The notes beneath the pieces were generated by a model that saw only the letters and a list, made by a program, of their open reading frames with translations, ran no database searches and had not been told where the DNA came from. 64,000 nt of DNA, taken from Neovahlkampfia damariscottae (Eukaryota; Heterolobosea; Selenaionea; Neovahlkampfiida; Neovahlkampfiidae). The position numbers were made by a program, and so were the translations under genes. The DNA lies in assembly GCA_016618085.1 (NCBI GenBank), contig JABLTG010000042.1:1-64000 (forward strand), read 5' to 3'. This document shows positions 1 to 9,399 of the stretch, piece by piece; within the stretch, counting starts at the first letter, position 1, and the number at the start of each line of letters is the position of its first letter.

Positions 1-124
1 AAACCCAAAACCCAAACCCAAACCCAAACCCAAACCCAAACCCAAACCCAAACCCAAACCCAAACCCCAAACCCAAACCCCAAACCCAACCCCAAACCCA
101 AACCCAACCCCAAAACCCAAAACC
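1..124. repeat. Telomeric repeat tract (CCCAAA-type)
   Basis: The first two lines are tandem C-rich repeats, mostly AAACCC, with interspersed AAACCCC, AACCC and AAAACCC variants that increase toward the inner edge. A C-strand written 5' to 3' at the left end is what a chromosome terminus looks like, so the G-strand would be TTTGGG with variants. The homogeneous outer part and degenerate inner part are typical of real telomeres. The repeat unit is not the TTAGGG or TTTAGGG form. Confidence 0.93.
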
Positions 125-584
125 TACACATAAACCCATCACAACTCTTAAACCACTCTTTAGTAAAATTATTCATGCCACAAATTGTCTTCAAAGAGTT
201 TCCATATTCAGAAGTTATATTAGTTCATTTGTTCAAGTAATAATAAAAATAAAGATGAATGAGAATCTTGAATTAAATGTTGATTGCTCAATTATCACAA
301 TACAAAAGATAGAATGCCAGTTAAAGAAACTACAAAAAAAAAATTAACTCTTAAGCACAAAACTGCTATGCTCCAATATTTTGACTACACGAAAAAAGAA
401 TTTCATTAAGAAACAAAAATTGGAAGAGGATCAAAAACAATCAAAATCCAACACCTCCAAAAAGAAGGTCAATAAAACAAAATAAAATTTTATTTTTGTT
501 GGTTTTTCACCATTTTTTACTGGTAGCAAAACTAACTTTTTTGAGTCAACCAATTACAAGTGAAAACTTTAACCGACATCAACA
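125..584. other. Subtelomeric non-coding DNA with a possible transposase scrap
   Basis: No intact gene is visible. On the plus strand a reading frame from about 314 gives a basic peptide (KKKLTLKHKTAMLQYF) followed by an in-frame stop. This faintly resembles the first helix of the helix-turn-helix used by pogo/CENP-B-type transposases, and a transposase of that kind lies nearby. The match is short and could be chance. The rest is AT-rich filler. Confidence 0.3.
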
Positions 585-657
585 GCCTCTATAGCTCAGT
601 TGGGAGAGCGTAAGACTGAAGTTCTTAAGGTCCTTGGTTCGATCCCTAGTGGAGGCA
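585..657 (+). tRNA. trnF-GAA: tRNA-Phe (GAA anticodon)
   Basis: A 73-nt cloverleaf can be folded by eye. The acceptor stem pairs GCCTCTA with TGGAGGC (one G-T pair). The D arm is GCTC-AGTTGGGA-GAGC. The anticodon stem is TAAGA/TCTTA around the loop CTGAAGT, giving GAA and hence phenylalanine. The variable loop is AGGTC and the T loop is TTCGATC with a T stem holding one T-T mismatch. Position 657 is the A discriminator. The internal A box (around TAGCTCAGTTGGGAGAGC) and B box (GGTTCGATCC) are both present, there is no intron, and a T-rich stretch follows. Confidence 0.95.
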
Positions 658-671
658 TTATTTTTAATTTT
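658..671 (+). terminator. RNA polymerase III T-run terminator
   Basis: A five-T run begins just 3' of the tRNA-Phe (TTATTTTTAATTTT), as expected for RNA polymerase III termination on the non-template strand. Confidence 0.6.
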
Positions 672-1500
672 GAACATTTCTTTGTGCTGCTCATCTTGGT
701 TTTCTGTGTTTATGTTCTTTCTTCCCATTGGCAAAAAATGATTGGTCAATGGCTGTGTAAGATGTGATGAATGTGGTGGAAGGAGGTATGTTTCAATATT
801 ATTTTCCTTTAAAGTTGTAAGTGCCTTTGGGTTTTCATGTGAGTAGTGTCCATTTAAAAGAATTCCTGCTTTTATATTTCGTAAATTTTTTGCTTTTGTT
901 AAGTTGCAAACGTGGCAAGTTAAAATGTTTTTTACATATACTTCAAAGACATTAAAGGTGGCATATTTTGTTTCAGAAGATATTATCTTTCCCAATAAAC
1001 CTGAAGGAAACCCAAAAGGAAGCAAATCATCATCCATCGTTTTTCTGTTAACAATTATTAACGGTCTGACAAAATCCATCATGGAACCAATAGTACACAT
1101 GAATGTAACATGTTCAGAAGGTTTTTCAACATTGTAAGTTGTCTTTTTGGTTTTATCTTGCTTAGGAACAGTAACCATCTTTGTGTGGTTCTTTGTAAAT
1201 TCATCTAGTCCACTCTTATCAACTTTAAAGAGAAATTTAGTGAATGGTTTTTAAAAATACTTCAAGTTTTTTGTAATGTGTTTTTAATTCTTCAAAAGTA
1301 ATCTGAGCTCTTTCACGCTCAATAGGAAACACCTCCACTGTTTCAAGTTTTTCAGCATGTCTTTTTACTAAGCTACTCACCCAAGAAACTGAAATATCTA
1401 AATCTACTACCAATTGAATTAACAAAAAATATTTGTGTTTATTTGATGGATATTGATGGGTTGAGTTGGGATGTGATCTTAAGCAACTTGAAACTGAACA
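672..1500 (-). mobile_element. Decayed pogo/Tigger-like (Tc1-mariner superfamily) DNA transposon, transposase remnant
   Basis: Read on the minus strand, about 1425-1237 encodes a helix-turn-helix-like end (SVSWVSSLVKRHAEKL) and about 1220-672 encodes a DDE endonuclease core. The core carries a VDKSG block, matching the VDE(S/T)G block with the first catalytic Asp, and an LLNGHYSH block, where families usually have LLDGHxSH, so the second catalytic Asp is Asn here. It then has LLPPHSSHLTQPL, a very characteristic DDE_1 signature. The two parts lie in different frames, with a shift near 1235. No terminal inverted repeats were found. The reading frame ends by running through the tRNA-Phe gene, so the real element edge is around 660-672, next to the tRNA. 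This is a dead copy; age cannot be estimated beyond clearly decayed. Confidence 0.8.
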
Positions 1501-2270
1501 ATCAATAACACCTAAAAAAAAATATGATTAAAACAATATTTTCTTACCTTGAACTGATTCCGACAAAACATCATTATTTTTTTTTTTAAATTTAATATTT
1601 TTTAATTTTGAATTTAAAATTAAAGATGTTTTAAAAATAATTCTTAGTACTGTTCCTTTATTAATTTTATATTTTATAAATAATAATTCATAATTTATTG
1701 TATCTATAAAATTCTAATGTTAATTTTAATTAACTCTAACAATCTAAAATTTTTGAACCTGATTTTTTTTTCAAATTTAAATTTTAATTGAAACATGACA
1801 AATCTGAATCGTGCACAAAGGTTTTATTTTCTGAATTAAAAAATAATTAAATGAATTCAATTGTAAGATCATCAAATGTAAAAAGTTTAAAATTTCTTGT
1901 TGTTGTTTCAATAAAGAATTAAATAAAAATATAAAACTTTGTTCTTTTTCAATGCTTCCATTAATTCTGGTGTTGAAGGAAATTTTTGGATTTTCATTTG
2001 CACCTCTTCTATTACATTTCCAATGATATTTGCATCTTAATTCAGGCGATAATCTTGTTTTTTCATTGATTATTTTCCATGAAAAACGAACTTTGTTCTT
2101 CTTTTCTTAATTCTCACCACCAAGAAAATTCCATTAATTCCTCAAACAAAATAAACCCAATATTATGTATCTAAAATTCTAATATTAATTTTAATTGTAA
2201 CACCCAATAAAAAATTCTTCATTTTCAATTTCATATTTATTTCATCCGCAAATCAATCAGGCAATTTGAA
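1501..2270. other. AT-rich subtelomeric stretch without genes
   Basis: I see no protein-coding or RNA gene here. The segment is extremely AT-rich, with many short stops in all frames, and holds no clear tandem repeat. Confidence 0.5.
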
Positions 2271-2274
2271 AAAG

Positions 2275-2470
2275 CTTCAATCCACGTTGAAAAATTTTTT
2301 AGCCTCCCGTCCCTAACAGATATGCACTTTCCTTCCTTTTTAATTTTTCTTACCATTGTTTCTTTTCCTTTTGTAGCTGCTTTTGCTTCTTTATCTGCCA
2401 TTTCATTCCTGGTGTTCCTGAATGTGCTTCTATATATTCAATTCTTACTCTTCCTTTCTTTTTCCTAATT
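2275..2470 (-). mobile_element. Broken retroelement scrap with RNase H-like similarity
   Basis: The minus strand of this interval encodes a short peptide resembling the end of a type I RNase H domain as found in reverse-transcribing elements. It is broken and too short to decide between a LINE-type and an LTR-type origin. No flanking repeats or target duplications are visible. It is treated as an old fossil. Confidence 0.45.
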
Positions 2471-3038
2471 GAGAGAATATACAGAAACAAACAAGGAATC
2501 AACATTTACCGAATCAAGACAATTTTATTTTTTTCATTCTAGATCAATTGTGGTTCTTGGTGGAAGAATATCACACGATCTACCATTCAAATATTCAAAT
2601 CACTCAGGAAGAAAATATTCTGCTGCTTCAGTTTTTGATTGTGTGAAAAACAGTATAACAAAGACCTCTTTGAAATTAGTTTTTTCTGTTTTCTAGAGTT
2701 TGTAGCTTTTTGTTCAAAGAAAGATGACAACTACAGGTATTAACCTTGTCCGTGAAAGCCAAAATATAATCTTCTTTTCGAATCCACAAAAAGTTTTATC
2801 TAGAAAAAATATCTCACAATATGCTGCAGAAAACTCCAAAGAGATAACAACTCAGCAAATTGCTTTTTTTTAATTTTGTTTGGGTTTTGTTTCTACCATA
2901 AATGAGAAAAATTGGATTTCAGGGAACCAGGTTGTGAAAATAAGAAGACGAAGATACTAATTTGAGAGATAACGTAATTGAGGAAACAACATAACTATGA
3001 ATTTTTGAAAATGCAAGGTTCAAATCCTCTTTATTCAT
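2471..3038. other. Subtelomeric DNA, no supported gene
   Basis: The only plus-strand frame of any size (2469-2696) has no recognisable domain and sits beside the retroelement scrap, so it is not called a gene. A short tRNA T-arm-like string near 3015 lacks the other arms. Nothing else is visible. Confidence 0.5.
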
Positions 3039-4342
3039 TTAGTCACTCAAAAAAATAGAAAAATTTGAATAGTCTTCCAATATTGGATTGTACCCAGATT
3101 TTGTTGCAGTCATGGGCAAATCTTGTTCATTTGAATATTTCTTGATAAAATTTGACTGCTTCATGATCATTGAATTCTTGCAAAAAATTTGGGAATGCAC
3201 TTTTTTCAATTTTTGGAAATCTGTTTCAAAAAAGATATCACATTCTCCTGGAGCAACAAGATAATTATGATAATTAACAGATTTGTAAACATCATTTTGT
3301 TGGTATTTTTTTTGAACAATTGGTGAATTAATGATTGATAAATTTTTTGAAGGGAAATAATCAAAATCTGCGAGAACTATAAAACTTTAAATATCAATTT
3401 CATTTTGAAATACTTAAATGATTATTCTTAAAGTGCTTTTTTATGGTTTCTAACATTTGTAATTGCATTGTTGGAATATATATTTCAATATCGCTTGAAG
3501 CTCCAAATGTATTTGAAAAAGAATCAAATAAAAAATTTCGAATTTTTTCTGTGAAAGATAAATCATTATTTTTATAAATGAATTCATTTGGTTCTATCAA
3601 ATTGAGATACCTTTTTCATTGTTTTAAATTTAAAAATTTTAAATTACTTTAAAATTAATGGATCAGTAAGAGGAAAATAATGTTCAACAAAATGTTCATC
3701 TTCTTCAAAAACCTTTGTTTCATATATTTCATAATTTTTTGAAGAAATAAATATTTTATCATGTGGCACTTTATTTTAATCAAAAATAGAAACAAACTAT
3801 TATCTAATACTTCAATTCCAATAATAAAACATTCTTCATTAACATCTTTATTCCAATCTAAAATAGATGTATTTGAATAACAATTAAAATGTTCATTATG
3901 TTCTTTACATGTATCTTTTTGTATTTTTGATAATTCTTTACTAATTTCAATTATATTATATTTTGTATTTTTATAAATATTAAAATAATTATTTTTTAAA
4001 TAATTTAAAGAAATATTAGCCAATGTACCATTACCACCCTTTATTTTTAATAATATAATTTATACATACTCCAATTTCATAAATGGTCAATTTTGAATTT
4101 AATTTTAATTTTGATAAAATATAATTTATAATAGCTTTTGAATAATATGGTTGAAATATTTCAGAAGGTGTTGTCCAATTTGAATTATTTGAATAAAGTT
4201 CACTCAATTTTAAATAATATTCTTTTTCATTCTTTAATTGTTTAAAATTTATTTTTGGGCTTTTTAAAATTAAATTATTTTTATTAAAGTATCCAATCTT
4301 TTGATCATATAAACATTTAAATATAAAGTTTCTTGTCAACAT
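3039..4342 (-). CDS. MidA/NDUFAF7-like SAM-dependent methyltransferase (DUF185 family)
   Basis: The exons splice into one protein that carries a methionine-binding fold signature EIGGGNGTLA followed by YNIIEISKELSKIQ and an EVLDNMPHDK block. It ends with a VAPGECDIFFETDF region. These blocks are typical of the DUF185 family, whose animal member NDUFAF7 methylates a complex I subunit in mitochondria; the EVLDNxPHDK form is closer to the plant-type second subfamily. The start is set at the ATG at 4342 (MLTRNFIFKCL), which gives a short basic leader plausible for mitochondrial import. At least four GT-AG introns of about 29-40 nt were identified, for example after EIGG (31 nt) and after EVLDN (29 nt). 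It is divergent from cytochrome c1, only 46 bp away. The exact substrate is not known. Confidence 0.75.
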
Positions 4343-4388
4343 ATTTATAAAACAAAAAAAAAATTGATTGGTTAATTCTAATTGTCCA
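4343..4388. promoter_or_regulatory. 46-bp bidirectional promoter with two CCAAT boxes
   Basis: The only DNA between the divergent methyltransferase and cytochrome c1 start codons. It has ATTGG (CCAAT on the minus strand) at about 4367 and TGTCCAATG, whose CCAAT overlaps the cytochrome c1 ATG. Both orientations of the motif suggest one for each gene. Confidence 0.55.
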
Positions 4389-5267
4389 ATGAATTCAAAG
4401 AAAATTTTCAACAAAAAGTTGTTACGTAGTTTTACAAGTGGAAGTAAAAATATAAAAATCAAAACAACTTCTTTCATTCCTTTAAGTATTTTAAGTGGAA
4501 TTGTTTTAGGAAGTTCAGGAATATATTATAATTACTTTTCTGCAAGTGAAGACGCAGCACATTCACCAAATTATCCTTTTAATCATAAAGGAATGGATGA
4601 ATCATTTGATTCAAAGAGTATAAGAAGAGGATATCAAGTTTTTAAAAATGTGTGTAGTGCTTGTCATGGTATGAATAGAATGGCAATGAGACAACTTGTT
4701 GATGTTGCATATACAGCAGAAGAAGCAAAAAAAATAGCAGCAGAAATGGAAATTGTTGATAAAGAACCTGATGAACAAGGAAAACCAAAAATTAGACCTG
4801 GTACACTTGCTGATTATTTTCCAGAACCATTTAAAAACGAACAAGAAGCACGTTTTAATAATGGTGGTGCTTTACCACCTGATCTTTCATTAGTTGTTAA
4901 AGCAAGAGATGAAGGAGAAGATTATGTTTTTGCTCTTTTAACTGGATATTCAGATGCACCTGCTGGTTTAGAATTAAGACCTGGTTTATACTATAATGCA
5001 TTCTTTCCAGGTGGTGCTATCGGTATGGCTCCTCCTTTAAGTGATGGTTGTCTTGATTATGATGATGGTACACCTGCAACTGTTTCTCAAATGGCAAAAG
5101 ATGTTTCAACCTTTTTAGCATATTCTTCTGCAAAAGAACAAGATGAAAGAAAAAAAATGGGTCTTAAAGCAATGCTTGGTTTTTCAATTTTAGCTGTGCT
5201 CACTTATTATCACAAAAGATTTAGATGGAGTTTATTAAAATCAAGAAGAATTGAATTTAAAGAATAA
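4389..5267 (+). CDS. CYC1: Cytochrome c1, haem protein of respiratory complex III
   Basis: A 292-residue, intronless protein. It transfers electrons from the Rieske Fe-S protein to cytochrome c on the intermembrane-space face of the inner membrane. The haem c attachment motif CSACH is at residues 89-93. The family blocks PEPFKNEQEARFNNGGALPPDLS and the axial-methionine region GGAIGMAPPLSDG are present. A C-terminal transmembrane helix (MLGFSILAVLTYY) is followed by a basic tail. The N-terminus is basic and Ser-rich, as in a mitochondrial presequence, followed by a hydrophobic stretch (residues 31-46) that fits the usual bipartite sorting signal. The ATG at 4389 is preferred because upstream in-frame codons would run into the promoter. 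The normal CxxCH site excludes the single-cysteine euglenozoan form. Confidence 0.96.
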   Translation: MNSKKIFNKKLLRSFTSGSKNIKIKTTSFIPLSILSGIVLGSSGIYYNYFSASEDAAHSPNYPFNHKGMDESFDSKSIRRGYQVFKNVCSACHGMNRMAMRQLVDVAYTAEEAKKIAAEMEIVDKEPDEQGKPKIRPGTLADYFPEPFKNEQEARFNNGGALPPDLSLVVKARDEGEDYVFALLTGYSDAPAGLELRPGLYYNAFFPGGAIGMAPPLSDGCLDYDDGTPATVSQMAKDVSTFLAYSSAKEQDERKKMGLKAMLGFSILAVLTYYHKRFRWSLLKSRRIEFKE

Positions 5268-5288
5268 ATAAATTTATTGATCAATTTT

Positions 5289-6831
5289 TTAAATTTCAAT
5301 GGTTACTTGATCTTTTGGTGAATTTGTATAAATTATTGGATAATAATCACCTTTACTAATTATACCTTTTAATTCTAAATCTTTATCATCTCTTGAAAAT
5401 GAAACATATCCTAAATCTCTATCAAATTTAACACCAACTATTTGATTAACATTACATGTATTATTATTCTTTCCACTACAATTATATCTTCCACCTGATA
5501 ATGCCATACAAATCTATTTTAAATATATTAATTATATAATTAGTTTACATCTATTTAAAATATTACATATTTTACTAAAATAATAATACCATTGGATATA
5601 GTTGGATTTTGTGGTGTTTTTGTAATACCAATACAAAACCCTGGTTTTTGTGAAAAATGATCAAGAATAACATTAAATTCAAATTTTGGAGGTAATGGTT
5701 TTTCACCATAAACATACATTGAACCATATTGTTTACCAAATCTAATAATCTCACCATTATTAAATTTAATTTCATCTTTAAATTGATTTGGTACAATCCA
5801 ATTAAATAATTCAATACTTCTAGGTTTAATAAGTATTTGATTCTTTGGTTTTTTTTTTGAACTAAAATATTCTAATACTTCATCAATGATACTTGAATCA
5901 ACTAAATGTGTAGGTAAAACAATATTTGTAAAATCTCTTTCTTTCATGATACCGAAACGAATATGTGACAAAATATCTTTAATATTCTTTGAATCATTTA
6001 AATCATTCCATTTTTTAATTGCTTTAAAAATTAAAATCTAAAAATAGATTTAATTTTATAATATCTTACTTCAGGTGAACTATAATTATTAAAAATAGAT
6101 TTTAGTTTTTACTTTATTTCATTTTTTGAAATAATATAAATCAATTGTTTTTCATTTAATTTTAATAAATTTTCATGTTGAAATAATTTAATTATATCTT
6201 TTGATAAGAATTCATCAATTCTTTTTGATAATTCTTTATCTTTAATTGATATATTTAAAATATCAATTATATTTTCTTCATTAATATCATTCATTAATGC
6301 TTCTATTATACCTTCTTCTAAATCTTTTAAATTTAATTTACGTGAAATTGAAATGATTTTATCCATTTGAGAAAATGTAATATTACATTTACCAGTATAA
6401 ATATATTCTAAAATTAAATTAAATTCTTCTTTTTCAATTGAATCATTCTTTTTTTGTTTTTCTAATGTTTTACTTAAATATTTAAAAATTATTATATTTA
6501 AATACCATCTCATTGAAATAAATGTTTTATGTCCTGAAATGGTTACTTTATCTTTTCCAACAGTAAAAGTTATTAAACCACCACTACTAGTTAACTCTTC
6601 CGAATCTTTGGAAAGTAAATATTGAAAATCATTTGATAAATCATCTTCATGATAAATAGTCTATTAAAAAAAATGAATTATTAGAATTTCTTATTTACTT
6701 GTGGATTAATAGGTTTCCATGTTTTTTTTTTCTTCACAAAAATACCTTCAATATCATCACTGACTATACTTGGATTCAAATCAGATCCAAAGAATGACTT
6801 TTATCAATTAATAATAAAATGAACAAACCAT
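5289..6831 (-). CDS. BTB-BACK-SPRY domain protein
   Basis: The spliced protein starts MSFFGSDLNPS. A BTB/POZ domain follows (GLITFTVGKDKVTISGHK, then EEFNLILEYIYTGKCNITF). A BACK-like helical region follows (about 6460-6110), and the C-terminal half is a SPRY-like domain (RFGKQYGSMYVYG, FCIGITKTP, ALSGGRYNC, VGVKFDRDLGYVSFSRD). Such BTB-BACK proteins often act as adaptors for Cullin-3 ubiquitin ligases, with SPRY binding the substrate; this role is inferred. The first exon appears to be only the ATG: it is followed at once by a 31-nt GT-AG intron at 6828-6798, and reading straight through meets a stop. At least four further introns are present. It ends 22 bp from the cytochrome c1 stop. Confidence 0.75.
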
Positions 6832-6924
6832 GTTTCAAAGACAAAAATCTGTTTAATTGGTTGGTCAATTTGATTGGATGAACTTAAAGTCAATGTTCTT
6901 TATTTTTACAATTATCATCATTCA

Positions 6925-7263
6925 TTAAATATTCAATTTTCCATCAATATATTTTAATTTTTCAATCAAAAGTTCATATTTTTTTTCTCTTTCATAAATA
7001 GAAATCTCTGAAACATTTTGAGAGTATTTTGAGACTTCTTCAATGTGTTGTGATAAATTCATTTTTATTTTTTTCAAATTTGATGTGAATTTAGAAATTA
7101 ATTCAACAGTTTCCATTTCTGATTTTGTATTTTTTATATTTTCTAAAATATTTTCACAAATTTGTATGACCTCAAGAATTCTCTGTGATTTATTAATCAT
7201 ATTTTATTGTTTTACATATTCTTCATCTTGAAGTGAATTTATTTTTTCATCTTGTGTTGCCAT
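6925..7263 (-). CDS. MED11: Probable Mediator subunit 11 homologue
   Basis: Two exons join across a 33-nt intron to give about 101 residues beginning MATQDEKINSLQDEEYRILEV. The protein is entirely helical and coiled-coil-like, and its length fits Med11 (100-120 residues). The pattern of an N-terminal helix (RILEVIQICENILENI) followed by FTSNLKKIKMNLSQHIEEV resembles the human segment FTASVQHVEAELSAQIRYL. Med11 forms part of the Mediator head, which bridges activators and RNA polymerase II. The match is in pattern rather than strong identity, so another small coiled-coil protein is possible. The start codon lies 68 bp from the LAMTOR2 stop, and a CCAAT box (GTCCAATAAAA) lies in that gap. Confidence 0.5.
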
Positions 7264-7331
7264 TTTTGTGTGAAGGTGGAATTGTCCAATAAAAAATGAA
7301 TTATTATTTTTTAAAATTAATTTTATTTCAA

Positions 7332-7784
7332 TTATTCACTTTCTAATTCTTCAAAAGGTTTCTTTAAAAACTTTGAAATAATTTTGATTTTTAATTTCAA
7401 CATACCAAAGCTAACTCTTTTTTCTGCACATGAACATAATATTACATTTTCAGTTACTTTTTTAACAATTATCCTTCCTTCCTATAATTTAATCACAGTT
7501 AAATGTTTTCAAACAAACTATACTTCACAATCTACAATTAAACAATTTAATTTATTATTATCAGAAATATGTATTCCTGTTTTATAATAAGATGTCCATA
7601 AACTTGAAGCAATTGCAGCAATAGTTTTATCTTCTTCAATATTTCCAGAAGACGATAAAATAGAACCATCAACATTTAATAAACTTGTATATTTAAAAGA
7701 ATATAAAATGAATTACATTGTAGTTTTTATACCATCAGTGTTTATTTGTTCAATTATTTTTGGTAAGACTTTTGGTTGAAGCAT
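7332..7784 (-). CDS. LAMTOR2: LAMTOR2 (p14), Ragulator complex roadblock-domain subunit
   Basis: The spliced product begins MLQPKVLPKIIEQINTDG and continues TTILLNVDGSILSSSG, then TIAAIASSLWTSYYK, VDCEEGRIIVKKV and VSFGMLKLKIK. These match human LAMTOR2 block for block (MLRPKALTQVLSQANTGG, TLLLNNEGSLLAYSG, TAAIASNIWAAYD, MDCMEGRVAI, VGFGMLK). The length of about 125 residues is normal. LAMTOR2 pairs with LAMTOR3 in Ragulator, which anchors Rag GTPases and so mTORC1 to lysosomes. Two short GT-AG introns (about 33 and 42 nt) interrupt it. It is divergent from the acyl-CoA-oxidase-like gene over 51 bp. Confidence 0.93.
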
Positions 7785-7835
7785 TTGATTTTTAGTTTGG
7801 TTTTGATTGGTCAAATACAGTCTAAAATTGATAAC
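7785..7835. promoter_or_regulatory. 51-bp bidirectional promoter with ATTGGTC
   Basis: The complete spacer between the divergent LAMTOR2 and acyl-CoA-oxidase-like genes. It contains GATTGGTCAAA (CCAAT box on the minus strand) near 7806 and no other obvious element. Confidence 0.45.
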
Positions 7836-9396
7836 ATGAATCGATTAAAAATATTAAAAGATCAAATAATACCTTTGAATATTATTAAAGAAACTGAAAA
7901 TGAACCATATTTTGAAATAAATTATAATCAATTAAGTTATGAGAATATTATTGAAAGTTTAAGAGGGAAAGAATCAAAATATTTAAATGAAAAAGGTACA
8001 ATAGTACTGTAAATTTTTAAAAAAAAAATAAATTTAATTATAAAGATATGAAAAAGATCAAAATTATTTGAGTTCTTTAAAAACTAAAATATATAAAAAG
8101 AATAATGTTTATTTCATCAATACAGAAAATGAAAAAGAGGATCAAAAAATATATATTGAAGATTTAAATAATGAAATGAATTTAATAGTTTTTGGTAAAT
8201 TAATCATTGATAATGAATCATTTGGTGTTCATGGTTTTTTAATAAAAATTAAAAATTTAAAAAATGAAAAGAGAATAAAATATGGAAAAATGAAAGAAAA
8301 TGAAAAATATAGTTGGATGATATTTAATCATTATGAAATTGAATCATTCAATAATTCATTTTTATTTTCAAAAAATGAAAATTTAAATAATTATTTAATT
8401 AATAAAGATGATGCATCATTTTTTAATTATTTAAAAAATAATAAAGAAATGATTGAAATTCAATTCTTTAATTCTTTAATTTATTTAAAATTAAATTATT
8501 TGAAAGATTCATTAAAATATTATGATTTAATTTTAAATAAAATTGAAATTAAATATTTTAAACAACAGAATATTTTAATTAACAATGAAGAAAAAGAATT
8601 AAAATTAATTGAATTAAGATTGTATCAAATGAATTATTTTTTATTTAAATCAAAGTTGGAAATATTTAATGAATTATTTCAATTTTTATTTAAAGAAATG
8701 ATAAAGAATAATGAAATTCATCAAGATTATATCATAACTTTATCATGTTCATTAAAATCTTATATTCAAAAGAATATTGAATTAGATTTAAAATATTTTT
8801 TAAATATTTCTTTAGAAAATAACATTAATTTTAGTTTATTTGAAATTGAGAATAATAATTTATTGTATCAAATATCATCCCATCATTTAATTAAAAATTA
8901 TTTAAAATCTGATGAGAATGAATCATTCAATTTTTTTGAGATGAATATTCAAGAAATTGAAGAAATTGAAGAAGAACAAAGATTTAATTTTAAAATGATT
9001 CGAAATTATTTTAAATCTTCGTTGAATCAACCATCTCAAAAACAAGAAGATATTTTTGAAAATGTTAATGTTATTAAAAATATATTCAAAAAAAGAAAAT
9101 TAAAAAAATTAAAAGAATGTTTAATAGACTTACAAACTAGTGATAATGATCAATTTAAGAGTTGGAATGAAAATTCGAATGAATTAAATTTCATTTCAAT
9201 TTATTGGATTGAAGAGATAATAGTTCAATATTTATTAAATAATGAAGAAAGAGATTTGAATGATTACTATAAATTATTCATTGTGAATTTAATTTTAAAT
9301 GATTATTTTAATTTTTTTGATTCTGATGAAAAGATGTTCAAACAAAATTATTTCAAGAAAGAAATGAACATTATTTTAAATAAATTAAAGAAATAG
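7836..9396 (+). CDS. Divergent acyl-CoA oxidase-like protein
   Basis: Two exons, joined by a GT-AG intron at about 7998-8046, give roughly 500 residues. The clearest block is LIVFGKLIIDNESFGVHGFLIKIKN, which resembles the acyl-CoA oxidase segment of the type VFAQLxxxGxxYGVHAFIVxIRD. The following SWMIFNHYEIES is where oxidases have NGRLWFDNVRIPR. The helical C-terminal half is full of Asn, Lys and Ile. Family members are about 650 residues, so this one is short at the N-terminus. FAD-binding residues are not clearly kept and there is no C-terminal SKL-type signal, so it may be catalytically altered. Its stop codon ends 3 bp from the stop codon of the convergent lipid-transfer gene. Confidence 0.5.
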
Positions 9397-9399
9397 AAT

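Noticed and set aside
904-1137. Plus-strand frame of 77 residues
   Set aside because: It is the antisense shadow of the transposase frame and has no domain.
579-1178. Long minus-strand frame covering tRNA-Phe as one gene
   Set aside because: The end of the frame simply runs through the tRNA; only the part upstream of about 672 has transposase similarity.
2469-2696. Plus-strand frame of 75 residues
   Set aside because: No recognisable domain, no CCAAT box, and it lies beside a retroelement scrap.
3005-3045. T-arm-like string GGTTCAAATCC as a second tRNA
   Set aside because: T stem does not pair properly and no D arm, anticodon arm or acceptor stem can be formed around it.
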